Assembly (NCBI RefSeq): GCF_000284595.1
Contig: NC_017671.1
Location: 1,149,001-1,213,000, forward strand
Source of the DNA: Stenotrophomonas maltophilia D457
Lineage (GTDB): Bacteria > Pseudomonadota > Gammaproteobacteria > Xanthomonadales > Xanthomonadaceae
Length of the DNA stretch: 64,000 bases
Direction: 5' to 3'
A program made the position numbers and the translations under genes. The notes beneath the pieces were generated by a model. That model ran no database searches, was not told the origin of the DNA, and saw nothing but the letters and a program-made list of their open reading frames with translations. Numbering within the stretch: position 1 is the first letter of the stretch; the number at the start of each line of letters is the position of its first letter. Below, piece by piece: positions 10,871 to 20,093 of the stretch.

Positions 10871-11554
10871 TCAGTTCATCGCCTTGATGGTCAGGTCCAG
10901 GGCATCGCGGTCGTTCTCCCGCTGCAGCATGCGCGCCGGCACCGGGAACTCCGGCACGATCCAGGCGATCAGCTCCTTGTTGCCGTCGGCACGCGAGACC
11001 TTGGTCGCTTCGTAGCTCTTGCCGCCCACGGTGATCGACTCCTTGCCGATCACGCGGTAGGTCATGTTCTTGATGCGGCCTTCGTCGACCATGCGATAGG
11101 TCAGCGGCTTGCCGGCGGCGAGGTCACGGGCGATCGCCAGGTTGATCAGCAGCGCGTCCATGTCACCGGATTTCAGTGCGATAGGTCCAGCGCGGTCCGG
11201 CTTGATGTCGCCGGTCCAGGTGGCCTGGTTGCTGGTCCAGTTGTAGTTGGCCTGCACGTTGCGCTTCTTCACCAGCAGCGCCGAACGGTCCTGGCTGCTG
11301 AGCGGGCGCAGCTGGCCGCGCACTTCTTCGAACACGGTGCTCTGGCTCAGGTCGGCCAGCTGGTTCTTCACCTGCAGCGTGTAGCGCCACTTGTTGGCAC
11401 CCTCGCTGCTCAGCGTCATGCTGCCATTGGCCTGCATGCCCATGTAGCTGGCCAGGTAATCGGCCTTGAACGGCTGCAGGGCCATGGCCGGCAGGCTGGC
11501 CACCGACAGCGCGGCTGCAGCGATCCAGGTGAGGGGGCGGGTCAGGGTGCTCAT
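10871..11554 (-). CDS. DUF3108 periplasmic protein, copy 1
   Basis: A 227-residue protein with a signal peptide (WIAAAALSVASLPAMA, cleavage near residue 25) and a DUF3108 domain: LQPFKADYLASYMGMQANGS, SQSTVFEEVRGQLRPLS, ALLINLAIARDL. DUF3108 proteins are predicted periplasmic beta-rich proteins of unknown function. A paralogue lies immediately upstream (2 bp gap). The pair sits at the end of the purM-to-purN block. Confidence 0.85.
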   Translation of the reverse strand: MSTLTRPLTWIAAAALSVASLPAMALQPFKADYLASYMGMQANGSMTLSSEGANKWRYTLQVKNQLADLSQSTVFEEVRGQLRPLSSQDRSALLVKKRNVQANYNWTSNQATWTGDIKPDRAGPIALKSGDMDALLINLAIARDLAAGKPLTYRMVDEGRIKNMTYRVIGKESITVGGKSYEATKVSRADGNKELIAWIVPEFPVPARMLQRENDRDALDLTIKAMN

Positions 11555-11556
11555 GC

Positions 11557-12383
11557 TCAGACTCCTTGGTATTCGATCAGGCGCAGATCGACGCGGTCTT
11601 CGCCGTCTTCGCGTTGCAGGATGCGCACCGGGGTGGGGACACCGTTGGCGATCCAGAGGATGGTTTCGTTGTTGCCGCCGTTGGTCCGGTAGACCCGCAG
11701 CGCGTTGTAGGACAGGTCGCCGACCTCGACGTTCTCGGTCTGCGGCGCGGCCTGGTAGTCGTGCTGGCGGACCTTGCCCATGTCCACGTAGCGGTAGTGC
11801 ATGGTGGCACCCGGACGGGCATCCCGCATGATCGCCAGGTTGATCAGCAGGGCGCTCTGGTCGCCCGGCTGCAGCGGAATCGGCTGCGCACGCTTCTTCT
11901 CGACGTCGCCGGTCCACTGCGCGGTACCGGCCTGCCAGTTGTACGTGCCGACCGCCTTCTTGCCCAGGAACAGGCCCTTGCGCACCGTGCTCTGGCTCAG
12001 CGGTGCATAGGCGCCGGCGCGCTCCTCGAACACCGTGCTCTGCTCGATGTTCAGGCCCAGCACGCTGGCAAAGCCGCGGCGGCCGACCACCTGCATGTCG
12101 ACCCGCCACTGGTTGCCGCCGGTATGGGTGACCTGCATGCTGGCGTCGCCGGCCTCCTTGCCTTTGTAGAAGGCCTGGTAGGTGGCGCTGAACGGCTGCA
12201 GCGGCGGCGGTTCCCACGCCAAGGCCGGCAGGGCCGGGGCCGCCGCTTCGGCCGGCGGTTGCACCGCTGGCACCGGCGCCGGAGCCGGCGAGGCGGCAGG
12301 CGCCTGCGCCTGGCCCAACCCACGCCGGGAAGCACGACAAGCGACAGCAGCAGTGAAGTGGACAGCAGGGTCGTGGTCTTCAT
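11557..12383 (-). pseudogene. DUF3108 periplasmic protein, copy 2, with a frameshift at the signal-peptide junction
   Basis: The mature domain (PPPLQPFSATYQAFYKGKEA onward) is intact and parallels copy 1. In its own frame the only usable start is a TTG at 12318, giving 253 residues with no signal peptide. In the next frame an ATG at 12383 encodes a perfect signal peptide, MKTTTLLSTSLLLSLVVLPG then VGWA. One extra base in GGTTGGGCCAGG (12307-12318) would join them as ...VGWA-QAQAPAAS. It is therefore a disrupted gene, a sequencing error, or, less likely, programmed slippage. An Ala/Pro-rich linker follows the junction. Confidence 0.75.
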
Positions 12384-12451
12384 GGAAGAGAGGAGCCGCA
12401 GGAGGTGGGCAGGATGCCAGCCCCGCAGTCAGCGGGGCGTGTGCGTGGGCG

Positions 12452-13111
12452 TTACCGGTTCAGGTTCCCGGCGGAATCTAGGGCCAGCGGGCTAAACAGG
12501 GGGTGACCGTCCAGTTGCGGCTGGCCCTCCCGTTCAGTCAGGCGGCCGGCGCACAGCAGCTGCAGCGTGGCGATCAGCAGGGGATGCTCCACCGCCAGCA
12601 CACGCGCGGCCAGCGTGTCGGCGTCATCGCCGGGCAGCACCGGTACCCGCACCTGGGCCAGCACGGCGCCGGCGTCCAGCTCGGGTACCACCAGGTGCAC
12701 GCTGGCACCGTGCTCGGCATCGCCTGCATCCAGTGCCCGCGCATGCGTGTCCAGCCCCTTGTGCAGCGGCAGCAGTGACGGGTGGATGTTGACCAGGCGG
12801 CCATTGAAGCGCTGCACGAAGGCGGCGCCGAGTATGCGCATGTAGCCGGCGCAGACGATCCAGTCCGGTGCGACCGCGGCCAGTGCGTCGCCCAGTGCCT
12901 GCTCGTAGGCGGCGCGGTCCTGGAATTCCTTCGGCGCATGCGCCCAGCGCAGGTTGGCGCTGACCCGCTGCAGCGCGGCGGCGGCCGGGCGGTCGGAAAA
13001 TACGCCGACGACCTCGGCGCGCAGGCGTCCCGCAGCGATGGCATCGAGGATGGCCTGCAGGTTGCTGCCGCGGCCGGAGGCAAGCACGGCAATGCGGGTG
13101 GGCGCGGTCAT
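12452..13111 (-). CDS. purN: Phosphoribosylglycinamide formyltransferase 1
   Basis: A 219-residue formyl transferase. IAVLASGRGSNLQAILDAI at the N-terminus binds GAR phosphate, and NIHPSLLPLHKGLDTHARAL with the preceding catalytic Asn/His and later Asp region (PVLPGDDADTLAARVLAVEH) is diagnostic. It transfers formyl from 10-formyl-THF in purine synthesis. The ATG at 13111 overlaps the upstream DUF2238 gene by 4 bp. purM is 1.6 kb upstream on the same strand. Confidence 0.95.
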   Translation of the reverse strand: MTAPTRIAVLASGRGSNLQAILDAIAAGRLRAEVVGVFSDRPAAAALQRVSANLRWAHAPKEFQDRAAYEQALGDALAAVAPDWIVCAGYMRILGAAFVQRFNGRLVNIHPSLLPLHKGLDTHARALDAGDAEHGASVHLVVPELDAGAVLAQVRVPVLPGDDADTLAARVLAVEHPLLIATLQLLCAGRLTEREGQPQLDGHPLFSPLALDSAGNLNR

Positions 13112-13770
13112 TGCGGGGTACTCCGGCGGATCAGCGGCCAGGTCAGCAGGCTGCCCACGGTGGCCATCAGCATGTCGGCATGGGCGTCCCACATGTCGCC
13201 CTGCTGCCCGTTGTAGGCCTCGGCGGCGTCCGGCGACAGGGCGAGCGCGATGGCCCATTCGAACCACTCGTAGACCAGGCTGGCGCACATCACCGTCATC
13301 ACCGCCAGGGCGAAGGCCTGGCCGCGGCGCAGCGCCGGCCAGGCGTGACGTGCCAGCTGCAGCAGTGCCGGCGTGAAACAGACGCCGAACAGGAAGTGGA
13401 TGAGGCGGTCGAAATGATTGCGCTGCCAGCCGAACGCCGCATTCGGCGACCAGCCGATCAGCGCCTGCGTCCACGCGTCGTAGGGAACGTTCGAGTACAG
13501 CCAGCGGGCGGCCACACAGTGCAGCGCGATGAAGCCGCAGATCGCGATGAAGGCACCGTTGCCCAGCCAGCCACCCCGGCGGTCGACCCACAGCAGGGCG
13601 CCCAGGCCGATCACGGTCAGCGTGCTGTGCAGCGCCTGCTCGGTGGGCCACAGCGGCTGGATCCAGCTGACCGCGAATACCGCCAGCACGGCAGCGAAGG
13701 CCAGCTTCTTGGGGCGCGAGAAACGGAAGGCGCTGGGTGAAGCGGTCGTGGGGAGGGCAGGCGCGGACAT
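13108..13770 (-). CDS. DUF2238 (YjdF-like) integral membrane protein
   Basis: A 220-residue polytopic protein with hydrophobic segments near residues 25-42, 48-65, 70-88, 120-135 and 145-165. The conserved features FDRLIHFLFGVCFTP and YEWFEWAIALAL match DUF2238. Function unknown. It overlaps purN by 4 bp. I prefer ATG 13770 (MSAPALPTT) to one at 13809. Confidence 0.85.
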   Translation of the reverse strand: MSAPALPTTASPSAFRFSRPKKLAFAAVLAVFAVSWIQPLWPTEQALHSTLTVIGLGALLWVDRRGGWLGNGAFIAICGFIALHCVAARWLYSNVPYDAWTQALIGWSPNAAFGWQRNHFDRLIHFLFGVCFTPALLQLARHAWPALRRGQAFALAVMTVMCASLVYEWFEWAIALALSPDAAEAYNGQQGDMWDAHADMLMATVGSLLTWPLIRRSTPQ

Positions 13771-13811
13771 GGGAAGTCGATCAGGAAAGGGCGGGGCGTC
13801 TGCCGGCAAGT

Positions 13812-14234
13812 TCAGACGCGGAGATGGTCGCCGCGGTCGAACAGGGCGGCCATGTCAGGCTTGGACAGGAACACCCAGGCATAGGCGGTCAGGGCCATGC
13901 CCAGCGGGCCGGCCAGCACCGCCAGCCAGGCCGCGCGCTGGCACCAGGCCAGCCCGGTGCGGCGCGACAGCAGGCGCGCGGTGTGCAGCTGCACGAAGCC
14001 CAGCGCGGCAGCCAGCGCTGAAACGACGCCGTACACGGTGGCCAGTACCGCGCCATCGTCCAGCCCGCGCGAGCTGGCAACCAGGCCGATGAAACCGAGG
14101 AAGGCCAGCGCGGCCATCCAGTGGAAAACCGCCAGCGCGTAGAACAGCACCTTCAGCGTCTGCAGGTGGCTGCCCAGCTGAAGGTGCGCCAGGGTCTGCT
14201 GCGGCAGCGGCGGCGGTGCGCCCGGGCTCGTCAT
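13812..14234 (-). CDS. Small inner-membrane protein
   Basis: A 140-residue protein with about four predicted helices (VLFYALAVFHWMAALAFLGF, AVLATVYGVVSALAAALGF, AAWLAVLAGPLGMALTAYAW). A Pro-rich N-terminus precedes them. No family recognised. It overlaps the next upstream membrane gene by 4 bp, so it belongs to the purM-purN transcription block. Confidence 0.75.
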   Translation of the reverse strand: MTSPGAPPPLPQQTLAHLQLGSHLQTLKVLFYALAVFHWMAALAFLGFIGLVASSRGLDDGAVLATVYGVVSALAAALGFVQLHTARLLSRRTGLAWCQRAAWLAVLAGPLGMALTAYAWVFLSKPDMAALFDRGDHLRV

Positions 14235-14719
14235 GCCGCCGTGCCCGCTGTGTCGAACGCGGCCTTGACCTGCGGACGCAGCAGCGTGATCAGGCTGAGT
14301 ACTCCCAGCACGGTACCGATCGGCGTGAACAGACAGGCCAGCCCGGCCACGATCAGGCACAGCAGGTAGCGGCGGCGGCGGGCCAGGCAACGGCCGGCGT
14401 AGGCCACGAACGCGCCCAGGGTGACGCCACCGAACACGATGACACAGCCGATCACGACGAACATCCAGCCGAACACGCGCTGTTCGGCCGGCGACGAGGG
14501 CTGGCCGCCGGAGTTCATCGGCAGGTTGCCGGTGAGCGCGGTGACGCCGAGCACGATGTGGACGATGAAGATCAGCGAGAACAGCGCGATCAGGCCGCCG
14601 ACCACGTAGTGCGCGATTGACAGCATGCGCAGGTGGTCGGCGTCCTGGGGGCTGAACGCCGGTACCGCCGTCGTTGGCGGCGGCACGGGGGTAGGGGGCA
14701 GCGGGGGCATTGCGTCCAT
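14231..14719 (-). CDS. Small inner-membrane protein
   Basis: A 162-residue protein with a Pro-rich cytoplasmic start and four hydrophobic segments (about 35-58, 82-105, 115-130, 132-148), including LLCLIVAGLACLFTPIGTVL. The topology resembles that of DUF4190/DUF4064-type small membrane proteins, but I cannot assign a family firmly. It lies 21 bp after purM. Confidence 0.75.
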   Translation of the reverse strand: MDAMPPLPPTPVPPPTTAVPAFSPQDADHLRMLSIAHYVVGGLIALFSLIFIVHIVLGVTALTGNLPMNSGGQPSSPAEQRVFGWMFVVIGCVIVFGGVTLGAFVAYAGRCLARRRRYLLCLIVAGLACLFTPIGTVLGVLSLITLLRPQVKAAFDTAGTAA

Positions 14720-14740
14720 GCGGGCTCCTCGGGGCCGGGT

Positions 14741-15799
14741 TCAGCCGATGTGGACGCGCTCGGCGCCTTCAGCAGTGACCACCTGGCCGATGGTCCAGTG
14801 GTCCAGGCCCTGCGCCTTGACCGCCTCGGACACGGCGGCGACCTGGTCGGCTGCCACGATCAGCACGAAGCCGATGCCGCAGTTGAAGGTGCGCCACATC
14901 TCGCTGTCGGCCACGGCGCCTTCCTTCTGCAGCCACTGGAACACCGGCGGCAGGGTCCAGGACGATGCCTGGATGTCCAGGCCGAGGCCGTCGGGCACCA
15001 CGCGGATGATGTTCTCGGTCAGGCCGCCACCGGTGATGTGGGCCATGCCGTGGATGGCCTCGCCGTGCGACTTCAGCAGTGCCAGGATCGGCTTCACGTA
15101 CAGGCGGGTCGGTGCCATCAGCGCGTCGACCAGCTTCACGCCGCCCTCCAGCTCCAGGTCGGCCGGGCGGCCGGCGCGGTCGTAGATGCGGCGCACCAGC
15201 GAGTAGCCGTTGGAGTGCGGGCCGGACGAGGCGATGCCGATCAGCACGTCGCCGGCGGCCACGCTGGCGCCGTCCTTCAGCTCGCTCTTCTCGACCGCGG
15301 CGACCGTGAAGCCGGCCAGGTCGTACTCGCCCGGGGCATACATGTCGGGCATCTCAGCGGTTTCGCCGCCGATCAGCGCGCAGCCGGCCTCGGTGCAGCC
15401 GTTGGCGATGCCGCCCACGACCGCTGCGGCGGTGTCGATGTCCAGCTTGCCGGTGGCGAAGTAGTCCAGGAAGAAAAGCGGCTCGGCACCCTGCACCAGC
15501 ACGTCGTTCACGCACATGGCGACCAGGTCGATGCCGATCGTATCGTGGCGGTTCAGCTGGTGGGCCAGCTTCAGCTTGGTGCCCACACCATCGGTACCCG
15601 ACACCAGCACCGGCTCGCGGTACTTGTTGGACAGGTCGAACAGGGCGCCGAAGCCGCCCAGGCCGCCCATCACTTCCGGGCGGAAGCTGCGCTTGACCAG
15701 GGGCTTGATCCGCTCGACCAGCGCGTTGCCGGCGTCGATGTCGACACCCGCGTCACGGTAGGTGAGGGGGGAAGGGGCGGAAGACGGGGTGTTGGTCAC
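14741..15799 (-). CDS. purM: Phosphoribosylformylglycinamidine cyclo-ligase
   Basis: A 352-residue AIR synthetase. [20 protein letters not shown] starts the conserved protein, followed by [14 protein letters not shown] and the ATP-binding [11 protein letters not shown]. It makes AIR from FGAM in purine synthesis. The GTG at 15799 gives standard length; no strong ribosome site is visible. It diverges from the DUF2066 gene over a 99-bp gap, an arrangement conserved in many gamma-proteobacteria. Confidence 0.95.
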   Translation of the reverse strand: MTNTPSSAPSPLTYRDAGVDIDAGNALVERIKPLVKRSFRPEVMGGLGGFGALFDLSNKYREPVLVSGTDGVGTKLKLAHQLNRHDTIGIDLVAMCVNDVLVQGAEPLFFLDYFATGKLDIDTAAAVVGGIANGCTEAGCALIGGETAEMPDMYAPGEYDLAGFTVAAVEKSELKDGASVAAGDVLIGIASSGPHSNGYSLVRRIYDRAGRPADLELEGGVKLVDALMAPTRLYVKPILALLKSHGEAIHGMAHITGGGLTENIIRVVPDGLGLDIQASSWTLPPVFQWLQKEGAVADSEMWRTFNCGIGFVLIVAADQVAAVSEAVKAQGLDHWTIGQVVTAEGAERVHIG

Positions 15800-15898
15800 G
15801 GGCGTCGGCGCTGGCAGGGGTTGAATGAGCGATTTTAACAGGCCGCATTGGCGCAAAGGCCGTATTCGGGCAACAATTCCCCCGGATTCGTCGAGCCA

Positions 15899-17038
15899 AT
15901 GGATGTCCTGATGCGCCGCAGCCTGATTCTGACCCTGCTCCTTGCACTGAGCCTGCCGGTGGCCACGATGGCCCAGAGCGGCCTGCGCACCGAGGGAGAT
16001 GTCGCCACCGCTTCGGGGGCCTACGAGGCCGAAGTGCCCGTCAACAGCCAGGCCGAGGCCGATCGCAACGGTGCCCTGGCCCGTGCCCTGAGCGTGGTGC
16101 TGGGCAAGCTGTCCGGCGACCGCAACGTGATGTCACGCCCCGGCGTGGTGCAGGCGCTGCGCAATGCCAAGGACTACGTGGCCAGCTACGACTACAAGCA
16201 GGACCAGAGCGTGGGTGCCAGCGGCGCACCGAGCTTCCGGACCCTGCTGGTGGCCCGCTTCCGCGAGGATGACGTCGATTCGCTGGTCTCGGCGCTGGGC
16301 CTGCCGCTGTGGCCGCAGCCGCGACCGAAGCCGGTGCTGTGGCTGGCCGTCGACGACGGCAGTGGCCCGCGCCTGGTCAGCGTGCAGCAGGCCAATGCCG
16401 CCCGCCCGCTGCTGAACCGCGCCATCGAGCGGGGTTACAAGCTGGGCCTGCCCAGCGGCGGTGCTGCCGAACAGGCCCTGGCCGGTGCCATCTGGCGCCA
16501 GGACAGCGCCGCCGTGGCCCGTGCCTCCTCGCGCTACTCGCCGCCGATGCAGCTGATCGGCAAGCTTTACCGCGCCAACGGTGGCTGGCAGGCGGACTGG
16601 GTGTTCGTCGACAACGGCCGCGAACTGAACAAGTGGACCAGCAAGGACGCCAACGCCATGCGCGCGATGGCCGCCGGTGCCGACGGTGCCGCCGATGCGC
16701 TGGTCAAGCGCTATGCCAAGGCCGGCGTGGCCGTCGGCCAGGCCGGCACCTACCGCCTGGTGGTGACCGGCATCAACAGCGCCGATGACTACCTGCGGCT
16801 GGCCGCTGGCCTGCGCGAGGTGCCGGTGGTGCGCAGCGTCACCCCGCTGCACGCCTCGGCCGGCCAACTGGAGCTGAGCGTGGAGATGACCACCGGCCTG
16901 GCCGGCTTCAACCGCATGCTTGGCGACAATGGCGTGCTGGTGCCAAGCGCGCCGCTGCCGGCCCTGCCGACCCCGATCGATGACACCACCGGTGCCCCGG
17001 TGGCCGCGCCGGTCAGCAACGAGTACCGCCTGCGATGA
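15899..17038 (+). CDS. DUF2066 domain periplasmic protein
   Basis: A 379-residue protein with a signal peptide ([21 protein letters not shown]). The N-terminal third, with [22 protein letters not shown], is the DUF2066 domain. The start is ATG 15899 or ATG 15911; both keep the signal sequence. Function is unknown, though the gene is conserved between purM and perM/hda, as here. It overlaps the perM start by 4 bp. Confidence 0.87.
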   Translation: MDVLMRRSLILTLLLALSLPVATMAQSGLRTEGDVATASGAYEAEVPVNSQAEADRNGALARALSVVLGKLSGDRNVMSRPGVVQALRNAKDYVASYDYKQDQSVGASGAPSFRTLLVARFREDDVDSLVSALGLPLWPQPRPKPVLWLAVDDGSGPRLVSVQQANAARPLLNRAIERGYKLGLPSGGAAEQALAGAIWRQDSAAVARASSRYSPPMQLIGKLYRANGGWQADWVFVDNGRELNKWTSKDANAMRAMAAGADGAADALVKRYAKAGVAVGQAGTYRLVVTGINSADDYLRLAAGLREVPVVRSVTPLHASAGQLELSVEMTTGLAGFNRMLGDNGVLVPSAPLPALPTPIDDTTGAPVAAPVSNEYRLR

Positions 17039-18204
17039 TCCTGAGCCCGGAAGCTGAAATCGCGCAGTTCCTGCGCCGGCTGAAGTACATCCTGTTCGCC
17101 GGCCTGATCGGCTGGGTGGTGTGGCTGCTGGCGCCGATCCTGACCCCGTTCGTGCTGGCACTGGCGCTGGCCTGGCTGGGTGACCCGCTGGTGGACCGCA
17201 TCGAGGCCACCGGCCGCTCGCGCATGACCGGCGTGGTGCTGGTGTTCGCAGCGATGGTGCTGGTGATCGTGGCACTGCTGCTGGTGCTGGTGCCGATGAT
17301 CGAGCGCCAGATCACCACCCTGATCGCGGCCGCGCCGCAGGCGCAGGCGTGGCTGATGCAGACCGGCATCCCCTGGTTCGAGCACAAGACCGGCCTGGAA
17401 GTGATGCAGTGGCTGGATCCGGACCGCCTGATCGAATGGGTGCGCAGCCATTGGCAGCAGGCCGGCGGCTTCGCCACCACGTTCATGGGCTACGTCTCGC
17501 GCTCGGGCTTTGCGATGGTGACCTGGGTGGTCAACATCCTGCTGCTGCCGATCCTGGCGTTCTACTTCCTGCGCGACTGGGACAAGCTGGTCGAGCGGGT
17601 GGCCTCGGTGATTCCGCGCAACCAGATCGGCACCATCAGCGCGCTGGCGCGTGAATCCAACGAGGTGCTGGGTGCGTTCATCCGTGGCCAGTTCCTGGTG
17701 ATGCTGGCGCTGGGCGTGATCTACGCCGGTGGCCTGTCGCTGGTCGGCCTCAAGCTGGGCCTGCTGATCGGCCTGATTGCCGGCCTGATCAGCTTCATCC
17801 CGTACCTGGGCGCGACCACCGGCGTGCTGATGGCGGTGATCGCCGCGCTGGTGCAGGCGCAGGGCTTCGACCTGAAGCTGCTGATCCTGGTCGGCGTGGT
17901 GTTCACCGTGGGCCAGCTGCTGGAAAGCTACGTGCTGACCCCGCGCATCGTCGGCGACAAGATCGGCCTGCACCCGGTGGCGGTGATCTTCGCGGTGATG
18001 GCCGGCGGCCAGCTGTTCGGCTTCCTCGGCATGCTGCTGGCGCTGCCGGTAGCGGCGGTGACCAACGTGCTGCTGCGCTATGCCCACCAGCGCTATCGGC
18101 AGAGCGAACTGTACGTGGGCGAGAAGCCGGCGATCGTGCTTGATGGCGTGGTCGACGCGCCCCATATCATCGTTCCGGACGACAAGGGCCCCGACCTGAA
18201 GTGA
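17035..18204 (+). CDS. PerM/AI-2E family transporter
   Basis: A 389-residue polytopic membrane protein with about eight helices. The family signature appears in ISFIPYLGATTGVLMAVIAA and QLLESYVLTPRIVGDKIGLHP. Members export or permeate diverse small substrates; the name AI-2E comes from one member, so substrate is not predictable. Coupled by 4-bp overlap to the DUF2066 gene and by overlap to hda. Confidence 0.9.
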   Translation: MILSPEAEIAQFLRRLKYILFAGLIGWVVWLLAPILTPFVLALALAWLGDPLVDRIEATGRSRMTGVVLVFAAMVLVIVALLLVLVPMIERQITTLIAAAPQAQAWLMQTGIPWFEHKTGLEVMQWLDPDRLIEWVRSHWQQAGGFATTFMGYVSRSGFAMVTWVVNILLLPILAFYFLRDWDKLVERVASVIPRNQIGTISALARESNEVLGAFIRGQFLVMLALGVIYAGGLSLVGLKLGLLIGLIAGLISFIPYLGATTGVLMAVIAALVQAQGFDLKLLILVGVVFTVGQLLESYVLTPRIVGDKIGLHPVAVIFAVMAGGQLFGFLGMLLALPVAAVTNVLLRYAHQRYRQSELYVGEKPAIVLDGVVDAPHIIVPDDKGPDLK

Positions 18205-18911
18205 TGGGTGTGCCGCAACTGCCGCTGGCCCTGCATTACCCGCGGGACCAGCGCCTGGAGACCTTCATCGGCGCGCCGGATGGCGCGCTGGCGCAGCTGC
18301 GCGCGATCGCGGTTGGCGCCAGCCACGACTGGGTCTACCTGGAAGGTGCGGCGGGAACCGGCAAGACCCACCAGGCGCTGGCGATGTGCTCCAGCGCCGA
18401 GCAGGCCGGACGGTTGCCGACGTACGTGCCGCTGGCCAGCGCCGCCGGCCGTGTCCGTGCGGCGCTTGATGGGCTGGAAGCGCGCGAACTGGTGGCGCTG
18501 GACGGCCTGGACGAGGTTGCCGGCAACCGCGAGGATGAGATCGCGCTGTTCGATTTCCACAACCGTGCACGCGCTGCGGGCGTGACCGTGCTGTACACGG
18601 CACAGAAGGCGCCGGGCGAACTGGGCCTGGTGCTGCCGGACCTGCGCTCGCGGCTGGGCCAGTGCGTGCGCGTGCTGCTGCAGCCGCTGGATGAGGAAGG
18701 ACGGGCGGCCGTGCTGCGCGAGCGTGCACTGCGACGCGGCCTGGCCATCGACGAAGCGGCCATCGAGTGGCTGCTGTCGCACACCGGCCGTGAGCTGGGT
18801 GGATTGATCACCCTGCTGGACTGGCTGGACCGCGAATCGCTGGCGGCGAAGCGGCGGATCACCGTGCCGTTCCTGCGTCAGGTGCTGGAAGAAGGCCGGC
18901 CTCGTTACTGA
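18204..18911 (+). CDS. hda: DnaA regulatory inactivator Hda
   Basis: A 235-residue AAA+ protein related to DnaA domains III. The Walker A GAAGTGKTH is at about residues 48-56 and Walker B-like LVALDGLDEVAG near 100. The N-terminal VPQLPLALHYP resembles the clamp-binding QL(S/P)L motif. Hda with the DNA clamp stimulates DnaA-ATP hydrolysis after replication initiation. A GTG at 18201 is an alternative start. The perM-hda pairing is conserved. Confidence 0.9.
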   Translation: MGVPQLPLALHYPRDQRLETFIGAPDGALAQLRAIAVGASHDWVYLEGAAGTGKTHQALAMCSSAEQAGRLPTYVPLASAAGRVRAALDGLEARELVALDGLDEVAGNREDEIALFDFHNRARAAGVTVLYTAQKAPGELGLVLPDLRSRLGQCVRVLLQPLDEEGRAAVLRERALRRGLAIDEAAIEWLLSHTGRELGGLITLLDWLDRESLAAKRRITVPFLRQVLEEGRPRY

Positions 18912-18948
18912 GGGATGTTGTTCGGCAGGGCTGCGCCCTGCACCCGCG

Positions 18949-18973
18949 GTAGTGCCGGCCGCTGGCCGGCAAC
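18949..18973 (+). repeat. SMAG-type palindrome
   Basis: GTAGTGCCGGCCGCTGGCCG followed by GCAAC; GTAG at the left terminus. Confidence 0.88.
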
Positions 18974-19010
18974 TTCAACAGCAACGTCAAAAGCTGGCTT
19001 CCTGAGGGGA

Positions 19011-19112
19011 GGCGGGGTGGCTCAGGTTGCGGGGGACGGCGCAAGTACGTCCCTGTAGCCTCGATCGCGCCATCCATGGCGCTCACGCCCCCGCAACCTG
19101 AGCCACCCCGCC
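19011..19112 (+). repeat. 102-bp stem-loop element, copy 1
   Basis: Arms 19011-19035 and 19088-19112 are a perfect 25-bp inverted repeat around a 52-nt loop that contains CAAGTACGTCCCTGTA and GCGCCATCCATGGCGC. The loop is nearly identical, in opposite orientation, to that of the element at 19241-19342. Confidence 0.9.
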
Positions 19113-19240
19113 TTCGACAGGTTCCCGCGGCTGTTGGTGGGTGTCGACCTTGGTCGACACCCGAGCAAGCGCAGCGAAGCGACCCGCTTTTGCTTTTCTT
19201 TCTTTCTTCCGTGGCTGGACGCGCACGGAAACTGTCAGAG

Positions 19241-19342
19241 GCCGGGCGGGTGGGCCATGCAGGGGCGTTGGCGCCATGGATGGCGCCATCGAGCTTACAG
19301 GGACGTACTTGCAGCGTCCCCTGCATGGCCCACCCGCCCGGC
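19241..19342 (-). repeat. 102-bp stem-loop element, copy 2 (inverted)
   Basis: Arms 19241-19265 and 19318-19342 form another perfect 25-bp inverted repeat, again with a 52-nt loop. Read on the minus strand the loop matches copy 1 at most positions, whereas the stem sequence matches at only about half. Confidence 0.9.
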
Positions 19343-19382
19343 CAAGCACGCGATCCGCTCTACGCGACCAACCACGAGGGGC

Positions 19383-20093
19383 TCAGCCGTTCGCCGCCAA
19401 CTCCGCATCCAGCGCGCGCAGGCGATCCACCGTGCCGACGTCGGTCCAGCGCCCGCGATGGTGCTGCCCGGTCATCAACCCCTGCGCCATGAAGTGCTTC
19501 TGCAGCGGCACCACCGAGAACTTCGGTGGCAGCCGCTCGCTGCCCGGCGCATCGCCGATCACCGCGCGCCAGTCGGCCACGATCGAAGGACGGTACACGC
19601 CGATGCCGGCATAGGTCAGGCATGGTCCTTCGCGGTCATGGTGCAGGAACCCCTGTGCATCCAGGCGGTAGTCACCATTAGGGTGCTGAACCGGATTGTC
19701 GACCAGCACCAGGTGCGCCTGGCCCTGCGGCTCGCGCGGCAGCGTGGCGAAATCGAAATCGGTCCAGATGTCGCCGTTCACTACCAGGAACGGGGCATCG
19801 CCCAGCACCGACAGGGCGTTGAGGATGCCGCCGCCGGTTTCCAGCGGGGTCTGCCCTTCGTACAGGAAATGCAGGCGCAGGCCCCACTGGCTGCCATCGC
19901 CAAGCGTCGCCGGGAACTGTTCGGCCAACCATGCGGTGTTGACCACCACCTCGCGCACGCCGAGTGCGGCCAGGCGTTCCAGGTGCCAGACGATCAACGG
20001 CTTGCCAGCCACTTCCAGCAGCGGCTTGGGCGTGTGCAGGGTCAAAGGGCGCATGCGCTCGCCGAGGCCGGCGGCAAAGACCAGTGCCTTCAT
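19383..20093 (-). CDS. murU: N-acetylmuramate alpha-1-phosphate uridylyltransferase
   Basis: A 236-residue nucleotidyltransferase. MKALVFAAGLGERMRPLTLH has the NTP-binding loop, and LVVNGDIWTDFDF gives the metal-binding Asp. MurU makes UDP-MurNAc from MurNAc-1-P in the anabolic cell-wall recycling route that bypasses MurA, and so lowers fosfomycin sensitivity in Pseudomonas. It overlaps amgK by 4 bp; the amgK-murU pairing makes the assignment firm. Confidence 0.92.
   Translation of the reverse strand: MKALVFAAGLGERMRPLTLHTPKPLLEVAGKPLIVWHLERLAALGVREVVVNTAWLAEQFPATLGDGSQWGLRLHFLYEGQTPLETGGGILNALSVLGDAPFLVVNGDIWTDFDFATLPREPQGQAHLVLVDNPVQHPNGDYRLDAQGFLHHDREGPCLTYAGIGVYRPSIVADWRAVIGDAPGSERLPPKFSVVPLQKHFMAQGLMTGQHHRGRWTDVGTVDRLRALDAELAANG

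Larger units (their letters stand above)
18912..19382. other. Gene-free intergenic region with paired long hairpin elements
   Basis: These 471 bp between the convergent hda and murU hold a SMAG palindrome (18949-18973), two inverted copies of a 102-bp stem-loop element (19011-19112 and 19241-19342) and, between them, a GTGTCGACCTTGGTCGACAC palindrome near 19140-19160 and a pyrimidine tract (TTTTGCTTTTCTTTCTTTC, near 19188-19208). No coding region is credible. Confidence 0.85.

Noticed and set aside
16789..18165. A 458-codon His/Gln-rich minus-strand frame
   Set aside because: Shadow of the DUF2066 and PerM genes, no domain.
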